Position numbers and translations under genes: made by a program. A DNA stretch of 49,204 nt, taken from contig MU619255.1 in assembly GCA_025201805.1 (NCBI GenBank), forward strand, positions 263,083 to 312,286. The letters run 5' to 3'. This DNA comes from Parasitella parasitica. Lineage: Eukaryota; Mucoromycota; Mucoromycetes; Mucorales; Mucoraceae. The notes beneath the pieces are model-generated. The model was not told where the DNA came from, made no database searches, and saw only the letters and a program-made list of their open reading frames with translations. The stretch's first letter is position 1. Each line of letters begins with the position of its first letter. Shown one piece after another: positions 10,683 to 21,856 of the stretch.

Positions 10683-11708
10683 TTACTTTCTAGCTAATAA
10701 AGTTGCCAACTGATCGCTGTCGTTGCTGTATCTTGATTGCAGATTTGCAGTGGCTGTCGTCGTTGCAGTGGATGACGACGATGATGCTGATGAGGATGAA
10801 GCTGAAGAGGATGAGCCACCGGTACTGCCATCATTGTTGCCTGCATTGCATGTGCCATTGTCATCTAAATATGGCTTCTTGATTTCGTCTGAAAACGACA
10901 CTCTTCGCTGATGCTGCCTTGTCGACTTTATTGTTGGCTGCTCTTTGGCTTCTTTCCGAGCTGCTTCTTGTAGCATGGCACATTTGAACTTGTAATTAAT
11001 GTTGGCTCGACTTCTTAAGAACATAAAAAACTCTGATAGCTTGGAGAAATCCCAGTCTTTTGTGAACTCTTGTATAAATCTCTCCCTCTTTTTGATGCAT
11101 GTTGTGTACGGCGCAGAAATCAGAATTGTGGTGATTAATGTAGCTGTGAAATGGGTCGCCCACTGTAGCGTTAATTTCCTGAGGAGCTTGGCCCTTTTTA
11201 CGTCACCTAATAGTTGTTTAATTGTTTAATGTTTGCAAACGCAACGAAACTATCAGTAAATACCTTCTTCATCAATCCAGTCTGCTGTCACATGTCTCAC
11301 CAATATGCTAGTAGATTCCCATCGCCAATCTGTGGATAACCATTCCAGTGCGTTTATGATCCTTTCCAATGGATAGTCGTTTGCAATACGATGCAAATAA
11401 ACAGATGTGACCAATACGTTTTCTTCTGATTTCAGCCATGCATGAAATGTTGCATCATAGTTTGAGTCCATTTTCTTGATGTTGGCTGATACGTCTTTCC
11501 AGCAATCTGATGATGATGGTGATAATGTGGACGTTGCAGTCGCAGCAGGTGCGGTATCTAATTGGTGCACAACATCAATAAACAATCTGTGCTCTGTTTT
11601 CTTCTCTTTTTCTCGAACTGTACCTGTCCTCTTTTTAGACCCTGCCCAGTCGCATATTTTCTCTCTTCGAGGCGTAGTATTCAGTTGCGTCGAGAAAATA
11701 AAAGACAT
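10683..11708 (-). CDS. Unidentified 322-aa protein, 2 exons
   Basis: Exons 11708-11264 and 11206-10683 join in frame over a 57-nt GTATTT...TTAG intron (phase 1). I do not recognise the family. The N-terminus is basic and polar; residues 80-230 look alpha-helical with many Trp (AWLKSEENVLVTSVYLHRI, then EWLSTDWRWESTSILVRHV); a moderately hydrophobic stretch (THFTATLITTILISAP) lies near residue 170. Near residue 250 there is RRVSFSDEIKKP, containing RVSF, the classic RVxF docking motif for protein phosphatase 1. The tail is an S/A/T homopolymer region. A PP1-linked regulatory role is only inference from a short motif. It lies 114 nt upstream of the LSC1 start on the same strand. Confidence 0.62.
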
Positions 11709-12770
11709 ATTGATATATTATGGCAAGGAAACAAAGAAAAAAATAGGAAAAAGGGGTAAAAGGGAAGGAAAGAGAGAGAGAGATATATATAAAGATATCC
11801 TAATACTGCTCCCTCCATACAACGGGTCTCGAAATCATTAATAAATATTGATGTAAATCATGAGTAACAATTGGATTCAGGGGCACTTCTAAATCCCAGG
11901 TTAACCAGTGGTTCCAGTGGTGCGGTTACCTTGTTTCCTTCCTTCACTATTGAATCAAAACAGATATGAACACAGATGTTCTGATTATATCTCCAAGAGC
12001 TAGAGTTCTTGATATACACACAGTTGATTCAGTATGCTGATGCGGAAATGGTTCAAATTTACTTTTAAATTCCACAAATAGCAACATGCAAATGTAGTGC
12101 TGCACCAAAAGCCAATATAACAAATGTAAAAAGGAGCAAGAAATATATATATAGTATATTTAGTTAAGTGTAGTCAAAATATCACAAGAGCGAAAGGAAG
12201 CCTTTTTATCCTTGACCATCTTTTTGACGAAAGCATTCTACCGGACTCTTCGATATCTTTGCAATTTTGGACTAATAATTTGCGAATGTATTCAGCCATT
12301 CCTTCTCTGTTAACTCTTTTTTGTTGTTGCGCCTAATATCCAAAGTAAGTTTGTTGCTCCAGCGATAAGGCACTGCATAATGAAAATGTTCTTCGGCAAA
12401 CACAATTATTGTGGTCGTACGCGGGGTATTTGCATATATTATATGCACTTGTAGGTGATAGAGTTCATCGGCCTCAGATCCTTTTTTTGTTTAATCAAGC
12501 AGACTCAATTATAGCATTGGACAAACCCCTCTCCCCTTTTTTTTGAATAGTTCTTATCTCCTTGATTAGATGAATATTGGCGTCGACGCTGTTAGGAGAT
12601 GGTTAACTACGTTTGACTATAGTATTGACGTCAGTAATCAAGCGTAAACATATTCTAAATAACAGCTATTCGTTTTTACATAGTTGTTAAAAAATCTATC
12701 CAAAATTGTATTTGGTTGTTAATCCAGCCATTTCCAGAGTATATACTCTTATAGAAATCTTGGCTAGGAC
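11709..12770. other. Gene-free stretch before the fold-back element
   Basis: Purine-rich tract (GA and TA repeats near 11770-11795) just upstream of the unidentified 322-aa gene, then AT-rich sequence with no supported gene or RNA. Confidence 0.5.
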
Positions 12771-12975
12771 CATTTTGATACTCTCAAGGCTGCCAGACAC
12801 TGTAAAATACAAAGCGCATATGTACCAAATAACATTAATCACTTGCATTGTATCCAAAAAAAAAAAAGCCGAAGCAGCTATTAGATCAAAAGTTATTGAT
12901 CACAATAACCAATGCTCCTCTTTAAAAACATCAAAATGTCCAAAAATCACAGATTTTAGCCGCCTATTATTATGA
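12771..12975 (+). repeat. Left inverted arm of the fold-back element
   Basis: Starts CATTTTGATA and runs through CAAGGCTGCCAGACACTG and a 12-A tract to GCCGCCTATTATTATGA. About 93-95% of positions match the reverse complement of 13800-14004; most differences are A/G transitions. Confidence 0.85.
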
Positions 12976-13799
12976 TATCTAGATCGATAGGTCATTATAA
13001 AGGTATACCTTTAGGTTCTAAAATTTACTTTTGGTATTCTGTTTCTTTTGAATTAACTTCTTGAGTTTCTTGTTATATTTGATTGACAATGGAGCTAACG
13101 TTGATGAAGTTGCTCAAACTAGAATTGTTGTCATCTCCAATATACAATGTACATGTTTTATCGTTGTTCTTTACATTATAAAAACTGAGAGTATATGATA
13201 TTGCATATTATTTACTTCATGTTGTTAACTTCATGTTATTTATTATTTTATTTTATCTTGACTTGCAGGCTGTATCAAAAGAAACTGAGTTTCAATTGAT
13301 TTGTGGCCAAGATTTCTTTTCTGGATCGATTTGATCGTTCCATTGACGATTCTGCTTCTATCAACACAAATTAATACATTAACCTTGAGTACATCTCTAA
13401 GCTTACTAGTGGGTAATTTTATGATTAATCCACTGGTATAATTTTTATTAAAAAATATTGCTTATATATTGAGATATCTCTAAAAAACCCCAAAACCGAT
13501 TTTTTAAAAAAAGGTGAGTATTTTACATATAGAACATCAAAACAAAAGCTTTGAGGCAATGTAGTAGTTTGATAAAGCTTATTTGAGCTTAGAAACACTA
13601 TAGTAAAAAATGCTGATTTTGGGGTCAAAAAGCATCAAACGTCCAAACCTCCGTTTTTGACGCATACTTGCAAGGCAAATTTTCAACTTTTTCATCGATT
13701 TTCAAAGTATCTCCAAATTGGCTAAAACTAACATATGTATAATATCCTAATCATAGATGATGATTGAGCATAATTTTGAGCTTACAAACGGTCTAGGAT

Positions 13800-14004
13800 T
13801 CATAATAACAGGCGGCTAAAATCTGTGATTTTTGGACATTTTGATGCTTTCAAAGAGGAGCATAGGTTATTGTGATTAATAATTTTTGATCTAATAGTTG
13901 TTTCGGCTTTTTTTTTTTTGGATACAATGCAAGTGATTAATGTTATTTGGTACATATGCGCTTTGTATTTTACAGTGTCTGGCAGCCTTGAGGATATCAA
14001 AATG
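13800..14004 (-). repeat. Right inverted arm of the fold-back element
   Basis: Inverted copy of 12771-12975 with the same length (205 bp) and a T tract in place of the A tract. High arm identity implies recent activity or gene conversion between the arms. Confidence 0.85.
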
Positions 14005-14505
14005 ATGTTAATCTCAATATTTTAGATGTATATTAATTTAAAAAACAAGATATCTGTAGCCAGATCAACAAGTAGATTTGTTTTCTCGATGGAATTCCAT
14101 TAGACTTTGAAACGACTACCTTTCTTCGAGTGGAAATGGCAATACCTGAAGACACTGCTTCATTTTGGATAAAATAAGTGGCCGGGCCATGACAAAGAAG
14201 CAAAAGTTTTTTTTATGGTCTCCGGCCGAACCAAGTTTTTTTTAGGCTACTAGTGAAGGCAGATTGATGTATCGTTAAGCCGTTCTCTTTTCACTTACTG
14301 GTCATTTGTATGTATAAGTTTTGATAATGAAGGATACATCCATCTGTTATTATATAATAGAGATGGATGCACAAGATAATGGTGATAAAGTACTAATCTC
14401 TTCTATTTTTTTTCTTCTAAAAAAAATCAACACCCACCTTTCAACCTCAACATTTTTTCTATAATTCAACAACCATACATCACTAAAACAACCAATTTAT
14501 AGATC
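14005..14505. other. RPL13 upstream region
   Basis: No gene. The final 100 nt before the RPL13 ATG are pyrimidine- and A-rich (CTTCTATTTTTTTTCTTC, then CAACACCCACC), typical of a ribosomal-protein gene leader. No clear TATA box. Confidence 0.4.
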
Positions 14506-15427
14506 ATGGTTTTGAAGCATAACAACCAGTTGCCTAACCAGCATTTCCGCAAGCAATGGGACCTTCGCGTTAAGACTTGGTTTGATCAAGCCGGTCGCAA
14601 GAAGTCTAGAAGAATCGCACGTGTCCAAAAGGCTGGTCGTATTGCTCCCAGACCCATTGATGGTCTTCTCCGTCCTGCTGTCCGTTGCCCTACTGTTCGT
14701 TACAACATGAAGTTGAGATCTGGCCGTGGTTTCACTCTCGAAGAACTCAAGGTTTGCGATTTTTTTTTTCTGGATCAAAGAAAAAAATATTAAAAAATTT
14801 ATAATAGGAAGCTGGTGTCCGCCGTAAGGAAGCTCGTTCCATTGGTATTGCTGTTGACTTCCGTCGCCGTAACAAGTCTAATGAGTCTCTCGAACTTAAC
14901 GTCCAACGTTTGAAGGCTTATAAGGCTAAGCTCATCGTTTTCCCCCGCAAGGCTGGCAATGCCAAGAAGGGTGATTCTGAGGTAATGTATAGCAAGAAGA
15001 TGTGGATAAAACATGTGAAATGTCAGATGAAATGATGCCAAATATGGATATGTATCGTAGTTGAGTTGCTACACAACCGTTGCATTGATATGATGGTTCA
15101 GATCTGAGGGTAGAAAGTGATTATGAGGAAATTTTCTTGACATTTCGTACATGAATCGGTTGAATTCTCTTTGCAATTTAAGAAATGTAAATTAATCAAT
15201 ATTGTTTGTAGGCTGCCGAAGTTGCTTCTGCTGTTCAATTCCGTGGTCCTCTTTTCCCCGTTGAACAAATTGCAGCTGCCCCTGAAGCTCGTGCTATCAC
15301 TGCTGAAGAGAAGGCTACCAACGCTTACATGAAGCTCCGTTATGCCCGCTCTGCTGCCCGTACTCTTGGTGCCCGTGAGAAGCGTGCTCGTGATAAGGCC
15401 GAGGAGGAGGCCAACAAGAAGAAATAA
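14506..15427 (+). CDS. RPL13: 60S ribosomal protein eL13
   Basis: Exons 14506-14751, 14808-14981 and 15212-15427, all joined in phase 0, give 211 aa, the same length as human RPL13. It begins [18 protein letters not shown] (family: HFRKxW) with basic [17 protein letters not shown] and [13 protein letters not shown], then the exon-2 motif [17 protein letters not shown] and a C-terminal Lys/Arg/Glu-rich helix. It is a structural protein of the large ribosomal subunit. Codon use is strongly biased to C-ending codons (CGT/CGC, AAG, CTC), unlike the neighbours, as expected for high expression. Intron 1 is 56 nt; intron 2 is 230 nt, by far the longest intron in the window. Confidence 0.97.
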
Positions 15428-16097
15428 ATTAATTCATTAAAATAATCTATTTCTCATTTTTTCATTAAAAAATTGCTCTTTCATACTTTCTTTTTGTACT
15501 GAAAAAATGAATTGTGCATATAACTGTAGTCGTTTGGGATCGAGAAATCAAAGGCTACTAAAGAAACTATAAATGCAGGTAGAAAACGTAAGTTATTCTA
15601 TCCCAGGGTAATAAACCATACCATTAAGGGCCTTGCAAATCTTTATGACAGCCATTATCTTACTGAGGATTATTATTTTAAAACTGTTATCTGCAACCTA
15701 GCATTGCTATTGAGCAAAATATGCCTTTTTTCTATCTTCCGCTATTTATAACCTTTTGGTCAATAAGCTATTTATGACCAATGTTTCTTAGCTTATTCTC
15801 TCCATTTTTACCCAAAACGTAGCATAAATTATGTCTAAAGTGCAGTTGCGGTATGTATGATATGCTCAACAACTTTTTATCATCTCATGTCCAGCATCTT
15901 TTTGCTAATTTTTGAGCTTTTCAAACAAAACAACGAAAAAGATCACCTAATTTCAAAGAGAGGTAGATTGAAAATTTTAACTCTTACCACATTCATTTTT
16001 AGAAATGAAACAGTTGAACATATGTTATGTAATTGAAGTGGAGCCATCATGACGGTAGGATTTTCGAAGTTGGCAATAAATTCCCCGCTTTTATGGG
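15428..16097. other. Gene-free region between RPL13 and the bZIP pseudogene
   Basis: AT-rich, no supported frame or RNA. Includes the RPL13 3' UTR and the promoter of the next gene. Confidence 0.45.
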
Positions 16098-16106
16098 TAT
16101 AAATAG
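16098..16106 (+). promoter_or_regulatory. Consensus TATA box upstream of the bZIP locus
   Basis: TATAAATAG, a near-perfect TATA box, lies 39-47 nt before the ATG at 16145. Its preservation suggests the locus was a normal promoter-driven gene until recently. Confidence 0.6.
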
Positions 16107-16144
16107 CTCTTCAATCCATCTTTACCCCCACAGCCTGTTCAACT

Positions 16145-16944
16145 ATGAAGATGTCACATCCAAATACCGGTATGATTTTGAAAGATAATCATTACTCCGA
16201 CTTGACAGATCAGGAAGTCAATCCACGTATACAATATGCTGAAAGGCCAATGATGGCATTTAGAGTCGTCGATGACTCCTTCTATTAGTGGGCAAAAATC
16301 ACCCTATTATAATTTAAATGCAAATGGCTCTTTTCTACTTACACCTCTTAGGTACAGCTCAACAAGAAAGTGAATATCAACAAAAGGCACTTTTACAAAC
16401 CATGAATTTATGACAAACGATACAATGGTACCTGTAAATTATAATCAGCAAGTATATTCCCCGTCCCCTTTACCATTGAGATATAGGCATGGTAATGAAT
16501 TAGAAGAACAGCCAACGCGATCAAACCGAAACCATGCAGGAGGCAGTAGTGCTGGTGGCACCAAAATGACTGTCAACAAACGAGACAAGGCATTGGAGAG
16601 AAACCGACAAGGTATATACATACATTTGTTTGCTAATGTCATATTAACTCTCTTTATATATAGCTGCACTGAGATTTTGACAGCGAAAGAAGGAATGGCT
16701 AAAGCAGTTGCAGTCCAATGTTGATGTATTAACAAAAGAAAAAAACCGAGTTCTTGCGCAACAATCATTGTCACTCCCAGAAGAGATATTGAACCTGAAA
16801 GCAGTGCTGCTAGCGCACAGAGATTGCTTGCATGCACATTTAACTGCAAACAGTATCAATTTTGATAATTTACTGTATAGGTTGAGCAATAGTCCTAACT
16901 CTGCTGCTGCTACAAATACATCACCTCATGCTACTCCACTTTAA
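16145..16944 (+). pseudogene. ATF/CREB-type bZIP transcription factor, apparently disrupted
   Basis: The 3' part encodes a clear bZIP: an exon to 16611 ending KRDKALERNRQ and, after a 52-nt intron (16612-16663), AALR..QRKKEWLKQLQ followed by leucine-zipper heptads and LKAVLLAHRDC, the ATF1/ATF2/CREB family signature. Three lesions are seen. In-frame TGA at 16678-16680 falls in the basic region where the family has Cys-Arg (RCRQ), and the preceding Cys codon is Phe. A frameshift between a Q-rich stretch (ESEYQQKALLQTMNL) and the frame that opens at 16410. A stop at 16286-16288 ends the 47-residue frame that starts at 16145, with no convincing donor. Sequencing error is the alternative, but two changed codons side by side at the DNA-contact site argue for true decay. 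It converges on the gene at 17016. Confidence 0.68.
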
Positions 16945-17015
16945 AATACTTTGAATGTCTCGTTTGTAGATAATAATGTATAATTAATAAAGCAGCATTT
17001 TATTACTATTGCTAT

Positions 17016-17750
17016 TTATTTTGCCTGGTGAAACGACAAAACTCTTTTTAACTTCTTTGAGAGTGTCTTGCCTTTATTTGTTAATTTGGATGATTGTCGT
17101 CTTAAACTAGGCGTAGCAGGCGAAGCAGATTGATAATTGAATTTGTCTAAAAACATGCTCGTTCTACGTCCAAGGTTGCGAACTGAATCATCATTGATGC
17201 TTGATTTGGCTCTATGCAGTATGCGTTTCGGGGAGAACTTAGATGAAGGCGTAGATGGCGGTGTATTAATTTCTTCTTCGTCTTCATCATCTAGGTCAAT
17301 ATCATCATCGTAAAACTCACGCTCAATTGCTTTGGGCGGTTGAAGGCTCACTGGAGTTTCGGATTGATCTGTTGCCACAGAAGGCGATGGAATATTTAAG
17401 CTACTGCAAATGGATGGCTCTTGAAAGCTAACAGTTCGGGAGGCTGCGATGGAGACATGCTCGTCACTCGTTTGATGCACTTGCTCTTGTTCTTGTACTA
17501 TTTCTTGGTCACTATGAGACGAAATTAACTCTATTTAACGGCAAACATGTCAGTAAAAGTCCACAAACAGAAAAGGGGGAAATAGGAGAGTAATCTAACC
17601 TTCTGGAAGTTCCTGTGCCTGCTCCTGCTCCTGCTCCACTTCCGAAATTTGGTTTATTGGAGCGGTGGATTCTACAGGGTCAGTCACTACAATCGAGGAA
17701 GGACGGGACCATACTTGTTGTAAATAAAGTATTGAAGATACTCGCAGCAT
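17016..17750 (-). CDS. Unidentified acidic/Ser-rich protein, 2 exons
   Basis: Exons 17750-17600 and 17530-17016 join in frame (69-nt GTTAGA...ATAG intron, phase 1) to give 221 aa. The N-terminus contains EQEQEQ repeats. The middle has an acidic block (DDDIDLDDEDEEE), then several proline-directed sites (TPPSTPSS, SPKR, ASPATPS) and basophilic kinase sites (RRTS, RRQS). The C-terminus is a basic helix ending KKLKRVLSF. I do not recognise the family. Composition suggests a disordered phosphoprotein, perhaps signalling or nuclear. Its stop is 71 nt from the end of the bZIP locus, tail to tail. Confidence 0.6.
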
Positions 17751-20385
17751 TTGTTTGTGTATATGTATGTATAAAGAAGAAGAGAAAGAGAAACAGAAAC
17801 GAAAGAAGAATGAGAGAGAGATTTAAGGAGAAGTTATAAAAAAAGTTAAACTCGCAGGTATCAGCATCAATAGTAGCACCAACATCACCACCACCAGCAA
17901 CAGCAGCAGCATAGAAGCAGAAGTATCATCATACAAGCACTTTCCCTCTTATTATAAGTTAGGGCTCCAGGGGTTTTTATACTATAATTTACCTTTTTTC
18001 AGGGCGTGTCACATGGAATTACATTGTTAGAAATTATACTAAACTATACATCATATAATTACTCACTAATAGGGGCGTAATTTGCAAGTCAAACAATCAA
18101 ATCTATACAAAAAAAGTGGTATTTTTAGCCTTAGTGATTGTTGATGCAAAACTGCGCATATGTAGAATCAATTGCCAACTGCATGCTGTCGATGTGGACG
18201 TGCAGAGTAGAATACCACAACATCTCATTACAGTCATGATTTCGCCTATAATATATTCTGTGTTTTGTTTAATTTACTCCTTACTGTTGCGGTTTTCCCA
18301 CTGCTAATTGACTAAACTACTGAGCGATGAATCCAAGCATCTCTAAAACTACTGATTGAAAGAATGTAGTATCACATTTCCCCTCTGATTTGGTGTCCTT
18401 GTAATATGAACCAAATCAATCGTTTCAGCCTCACACCAACCGACCTGTACTTAGACAACTATGGTTTTGTAAATATTGTAAAGGCAATTTATGATGATGA
18501 TGTTTTGTTTACGATTCTATTCAGCCACACATTTATACACAAGCACAAACAAAAATTTCAAAACATTTGACATTTCCTTGTGGTTTATCACTATGTGGTA
18601 CGTGGTATTGCTTTCTACTTTATCTTTTTTCTATGATAGTAATCTTACAAATTGACCCATCATATTCTTTAAATAAAATATTGACAATCAGGCAAACTGA
18701 ATAGTCATATCGTCTATGTTTTTACGCTGGAAAAAGAGTTACGCTACCATTCATCTTTATGATCATCATTACTACTTAATTTTAGAATAAATTAAGTTAC
18801 TACCCTGGAAACGATATAAAAAGACTCACTTCTCAGACTTTTTGTCCAATATTTGCCTTTCTTTAAGCTTCTCAACTATTTTCGCTTGACATCTATGTCT
18901 CATCCTATTTTAAATATTATACCAACAATGCTAAGAAATTTATGTCTGGGTTCCCTTTTTGATATATTTTTATACGATTTGGAGATATATGTTTCAATCT
19001 AACAAGCAAACACGTCAACCACTCCATTTATCCGTACTCCAACTTTTTTTAAGCGTGTATTCACATTGGCGTGCCTGCGCCTTTCTTTTTTCTTTAAAGC
19101 TGAACAAACTATTACGGCAAAATTAATTAACGCTTCTCTTTATTAGCACATTATAATATGTGGATGTTTGACCTTAGTTTGAATTGAATTCTTCATTCGC
19201 TTGGTAATATCTACTTGATCGGCTTTTGCTGTTTCTCAATCCCAATGCAGGGTATAAAGATTTAAAAAGAACAGACTATCGAAGTAGTTATGGCCCAATT
19301 GTGGGGAGTAGATCATCTTTATTTCATAATCATGAAACTGTTGACGTTAATCTAAAACTGCAATAATAAATATGACTGTGGAAACTTTAACCTATTATGC
19401 TGTTATTTTGATAATTGAAGATCTTTTCAAACTCTTGAGGTCTGCGCTACATCTATCCTAAAATCGTATAATAATTTATAAAAGCAACTACTTGAGACTA
19501 ATGAGGAATTCAAAGATGAAGCAGATTTTTCAATACAGCAACATGCATGACATGTTATGTACTCTCTGGCGTACGGTGAATTTAATCAATTTGCATTGCA
19601 GAGTAGAATTTGCTTGTGACCAAATGATCAAAGTGCATATTAATATTCAGATTATTTTGAAAAATTGAAAAGAAACAATAATAATCCATAATTCTCTCCT
19701 CCCGTTACATCTAATGAGGAAATCAAGACGCTCGAACCATGTAATGCATTGTGTCTGCTCTCAAAAGCAGCTCTGATTCAACAAGAGCTAGTTTTTTTTA
19801 GTAAAATGGCTTTGTATGATATTACAATCCATCTTGACCAAGAGTTTTGTATTTATATGAAAATAGAGCAATTATATACCCATCTATAGCGTGTTTCAGC
19901 AATTTTTGATAAAGATATGGGGTAGAAAAGCGGTTGCTTAACCATACTTTTTCATGAGTCACCCCTCATCTTTCAAATCTAATATCGGAAAGATGCTTTC
20001 AAAAATTGATTCCTCATTATATTTAAAGTAAAAGCCTTAAATAACTGTAGTCTCAAGTGTATACTATTATATAGAGATTGCCTGTTAGGTTATTTTTGCC
20101 TTTTTTTTTTGTTCACGATTGGTGAGGGCTTTTCTTTTAAAGAATCGTTATCATATCAAGCTACTACTATGTCACAGACTATCGACATCTCACACTTACA
20201 GTATGATCATTACGATTAGTAGCATTATATAAGAGTCATATTATTATAAGACATACGATGAAGTAGCATCTTAATTTGTGTTTAATACAACTTTACTGAT
20301 TGATTGTATATTGAAACTAATATGTTTATTTTATATATATAAATTCAATGATGTGATAGAGAATGTAAAGGTTAGCGGACATTGT
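17751..20385. other. Long gene-poor region
   Basis: A purine-rich leader and CA/CAG microsatellites (about 17870-17915) sit upstream of the 221-aa gene. Beyond that, about 2.4 kb of AT-rich sequence shows no frame I can support, no tRNA and no recognised repeat. Confidence 0.5.
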
Positions 20386-21856
20386 TTAAGCCGTGCTTTG
20401 GCTGCCCAGTTTTGTATGTCTGTATACGCAGTCTGCATTTTGACAGGTACCGTCGAAATTGCACTAACGTTATGTTTACAATGATGGAGTTAGGCATTCA
20501 AGCAACTAAAAATTATATTATTCTACAACTTACGACTTGACGAGCATAATACTTGGGGTCTTTGGGATGGAGAAAGCCACAATTTTGAATTTGACAGTTG
20601 GCACCTTTATGGCATGGCAATAAAACTTTTGGTGGGATATTGGCATACTGTATAAAACAAGTTTGCTGAGGTGCAACAGTTAAAATATGAAGAAAAGGGC
20701 ATACAGGATTGGCGCAATATGGATAAAATCTACAAGGAGATGGTATTCTAATTATAGGTTTTACAGAGATGGGTAATGTATCAACTTGAGGATGAACGAA
20801 ACAGCATTCTGATAATCTCTTTTGACAATGAGGAAAATCACTATATATACATATTCACATAATTATATGAATACAAGCATATAACATGGGATTAGTCGAG
20901 AAATGTGAATTCTGCTTACCGACAGACTTTCGTAGGATGAAAGAATTTGCACTGCGTATCGCTTTTGTTGCATTTTGGCCAATACTTACAACGTATTCTT
21001 TCAGTCTCATTTCGTAAAGGAATCTTCACAGGGCCCAAACGATCAAATACATTAAGTCTACTTTGCTTATGGTCACGACGGTGAGAATTACAGTTGCCAA
21101 TACACAATTCGCTTGAACGAGAATAGCGTTCATAGTATGTAGCAGAGTAACGACGTTTATAGCGACTAGAAGACCTGTGAGCCTGACGATAAGGAGAGCG
21201 AGAACGACGTTTATGGCTGTCTCGAGAACGAGAACGACGTCGATCAAAAGAAACATTTGGAGAACGAGAGCGACGACTAGATGAGTTACTTCGAGAGCGG
21301 AAGCGATTACCGCGAGCAATACTTTTTGAACGAGAACGTTCCGGAGTAGGGCTGCGCACAAGTGAAAATGATTTGGAGTCGATGGCTGGTTCCTTTGTGG
21401 ATTCAAGCTCTTTTCTGCGTTCGAGGAACCATTCTGTGAGACTTAGATCTTGAATGAAGTGTCAGAGGTTTAGCATAGTTAGATAGGTTGGTTACGATAG
21501 TTACCGTAGTCAGATCCTACAACTACAGACATAAAATCATTTGAATATTCCTTCAATTTAATATATACAACGCTACTTACGATTTAGAAGATCATTATTG
21601 ATTGATTCAGAAGGAGTTTCTGCTTGAATCATGGCCACAATGTTGTCCGAGAGTGTCTCATCTACGGTGTTTGCTGATTTAGTAAAGAGCCAAGTTTGTC
21701 AACTTGGTATTGTTACCTCCTGCATCACAGTAATCACTCTCTACAACCTTGTCATGAATTTCTTTCTAAAGCAATATCGATAGTATAAGGCAATTCGGCC
21801 AGCTCAATTGATTTACTTGATGATACCTTTAACTTTTCCCAGAAACTAGCATCCAT
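20386..21856 (-). CDS. RS-rich CCCH zinc-finger protein, Nab2/ZC3H14-like
   Basis: Seven exons in order: 21856-21827, 21765-21717, 21673-21581, 21522-21505 (18 nt), 21448-20920, 20840-20534, 20463-20386; all phases agree and give 367 aa. The N-terminus (MDASFWEKLK...) and LVGSDYDLSLTEWFLERR resemble the Nab2/ZC3H14 N-terminal region. A long RS/RSRS tract follows (about residues 80-170). Then come CCCH fingers of the compact Nab2 type, C-x5-C-x4-5-C-x3-H: CKYWPKCNKSDTQCKFFH, CRFYPYCANPVCPFLH, CHKGANCQIQNCGFLH and CNFDGTCQNADCVYRH, plus a weaker one (HCQKRLSECCFVH). Nab2/ZC3H14 proteins bind poly(A), control tail length and help nuclear mRNA export. The RS domain is not a standard part of Nab2 and suggests a link to splicing factors. 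The last exon rests on a GTAAGT...TTAG intron that restores a perfect finger. Confidence 0.82.

Larger units (their letters stand above)
12771..14004. mobile_element. Fold-back / long-TIR non-autonomous DNA element
   Basis: Two arms of 205 bp each (12771-12975 and 13800-14004) are near-identical inverted copies and enclose about 824 bp of AT-rich DNA without a protein frame. The layout fits a non-autonomous TIR or fold-back element mobilised by a transposase from elsewhere. Target-site duplications are not obvious at the outer edges, so the true ends may lie slightly beyond the aligned arms or the duplications have decayed. Small frames within the two arms translate to the same peptide only because the arms are copies. 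Confidence 0.72.

Noticed and set aside
12706-12975. Small protein shared by the two arms of the fold-back element (also 13800-14000 minus)
   Set aside because: The frames match only because the arms are copies; no start context, no domain, and the A/T tract is translated as a Lys run.
17869-17915. CA/CAG microsatellite as a possible regulatory array
   Set aside because: Simple repeat with no spacing pattern; ordinary low-complexity leader sequence.
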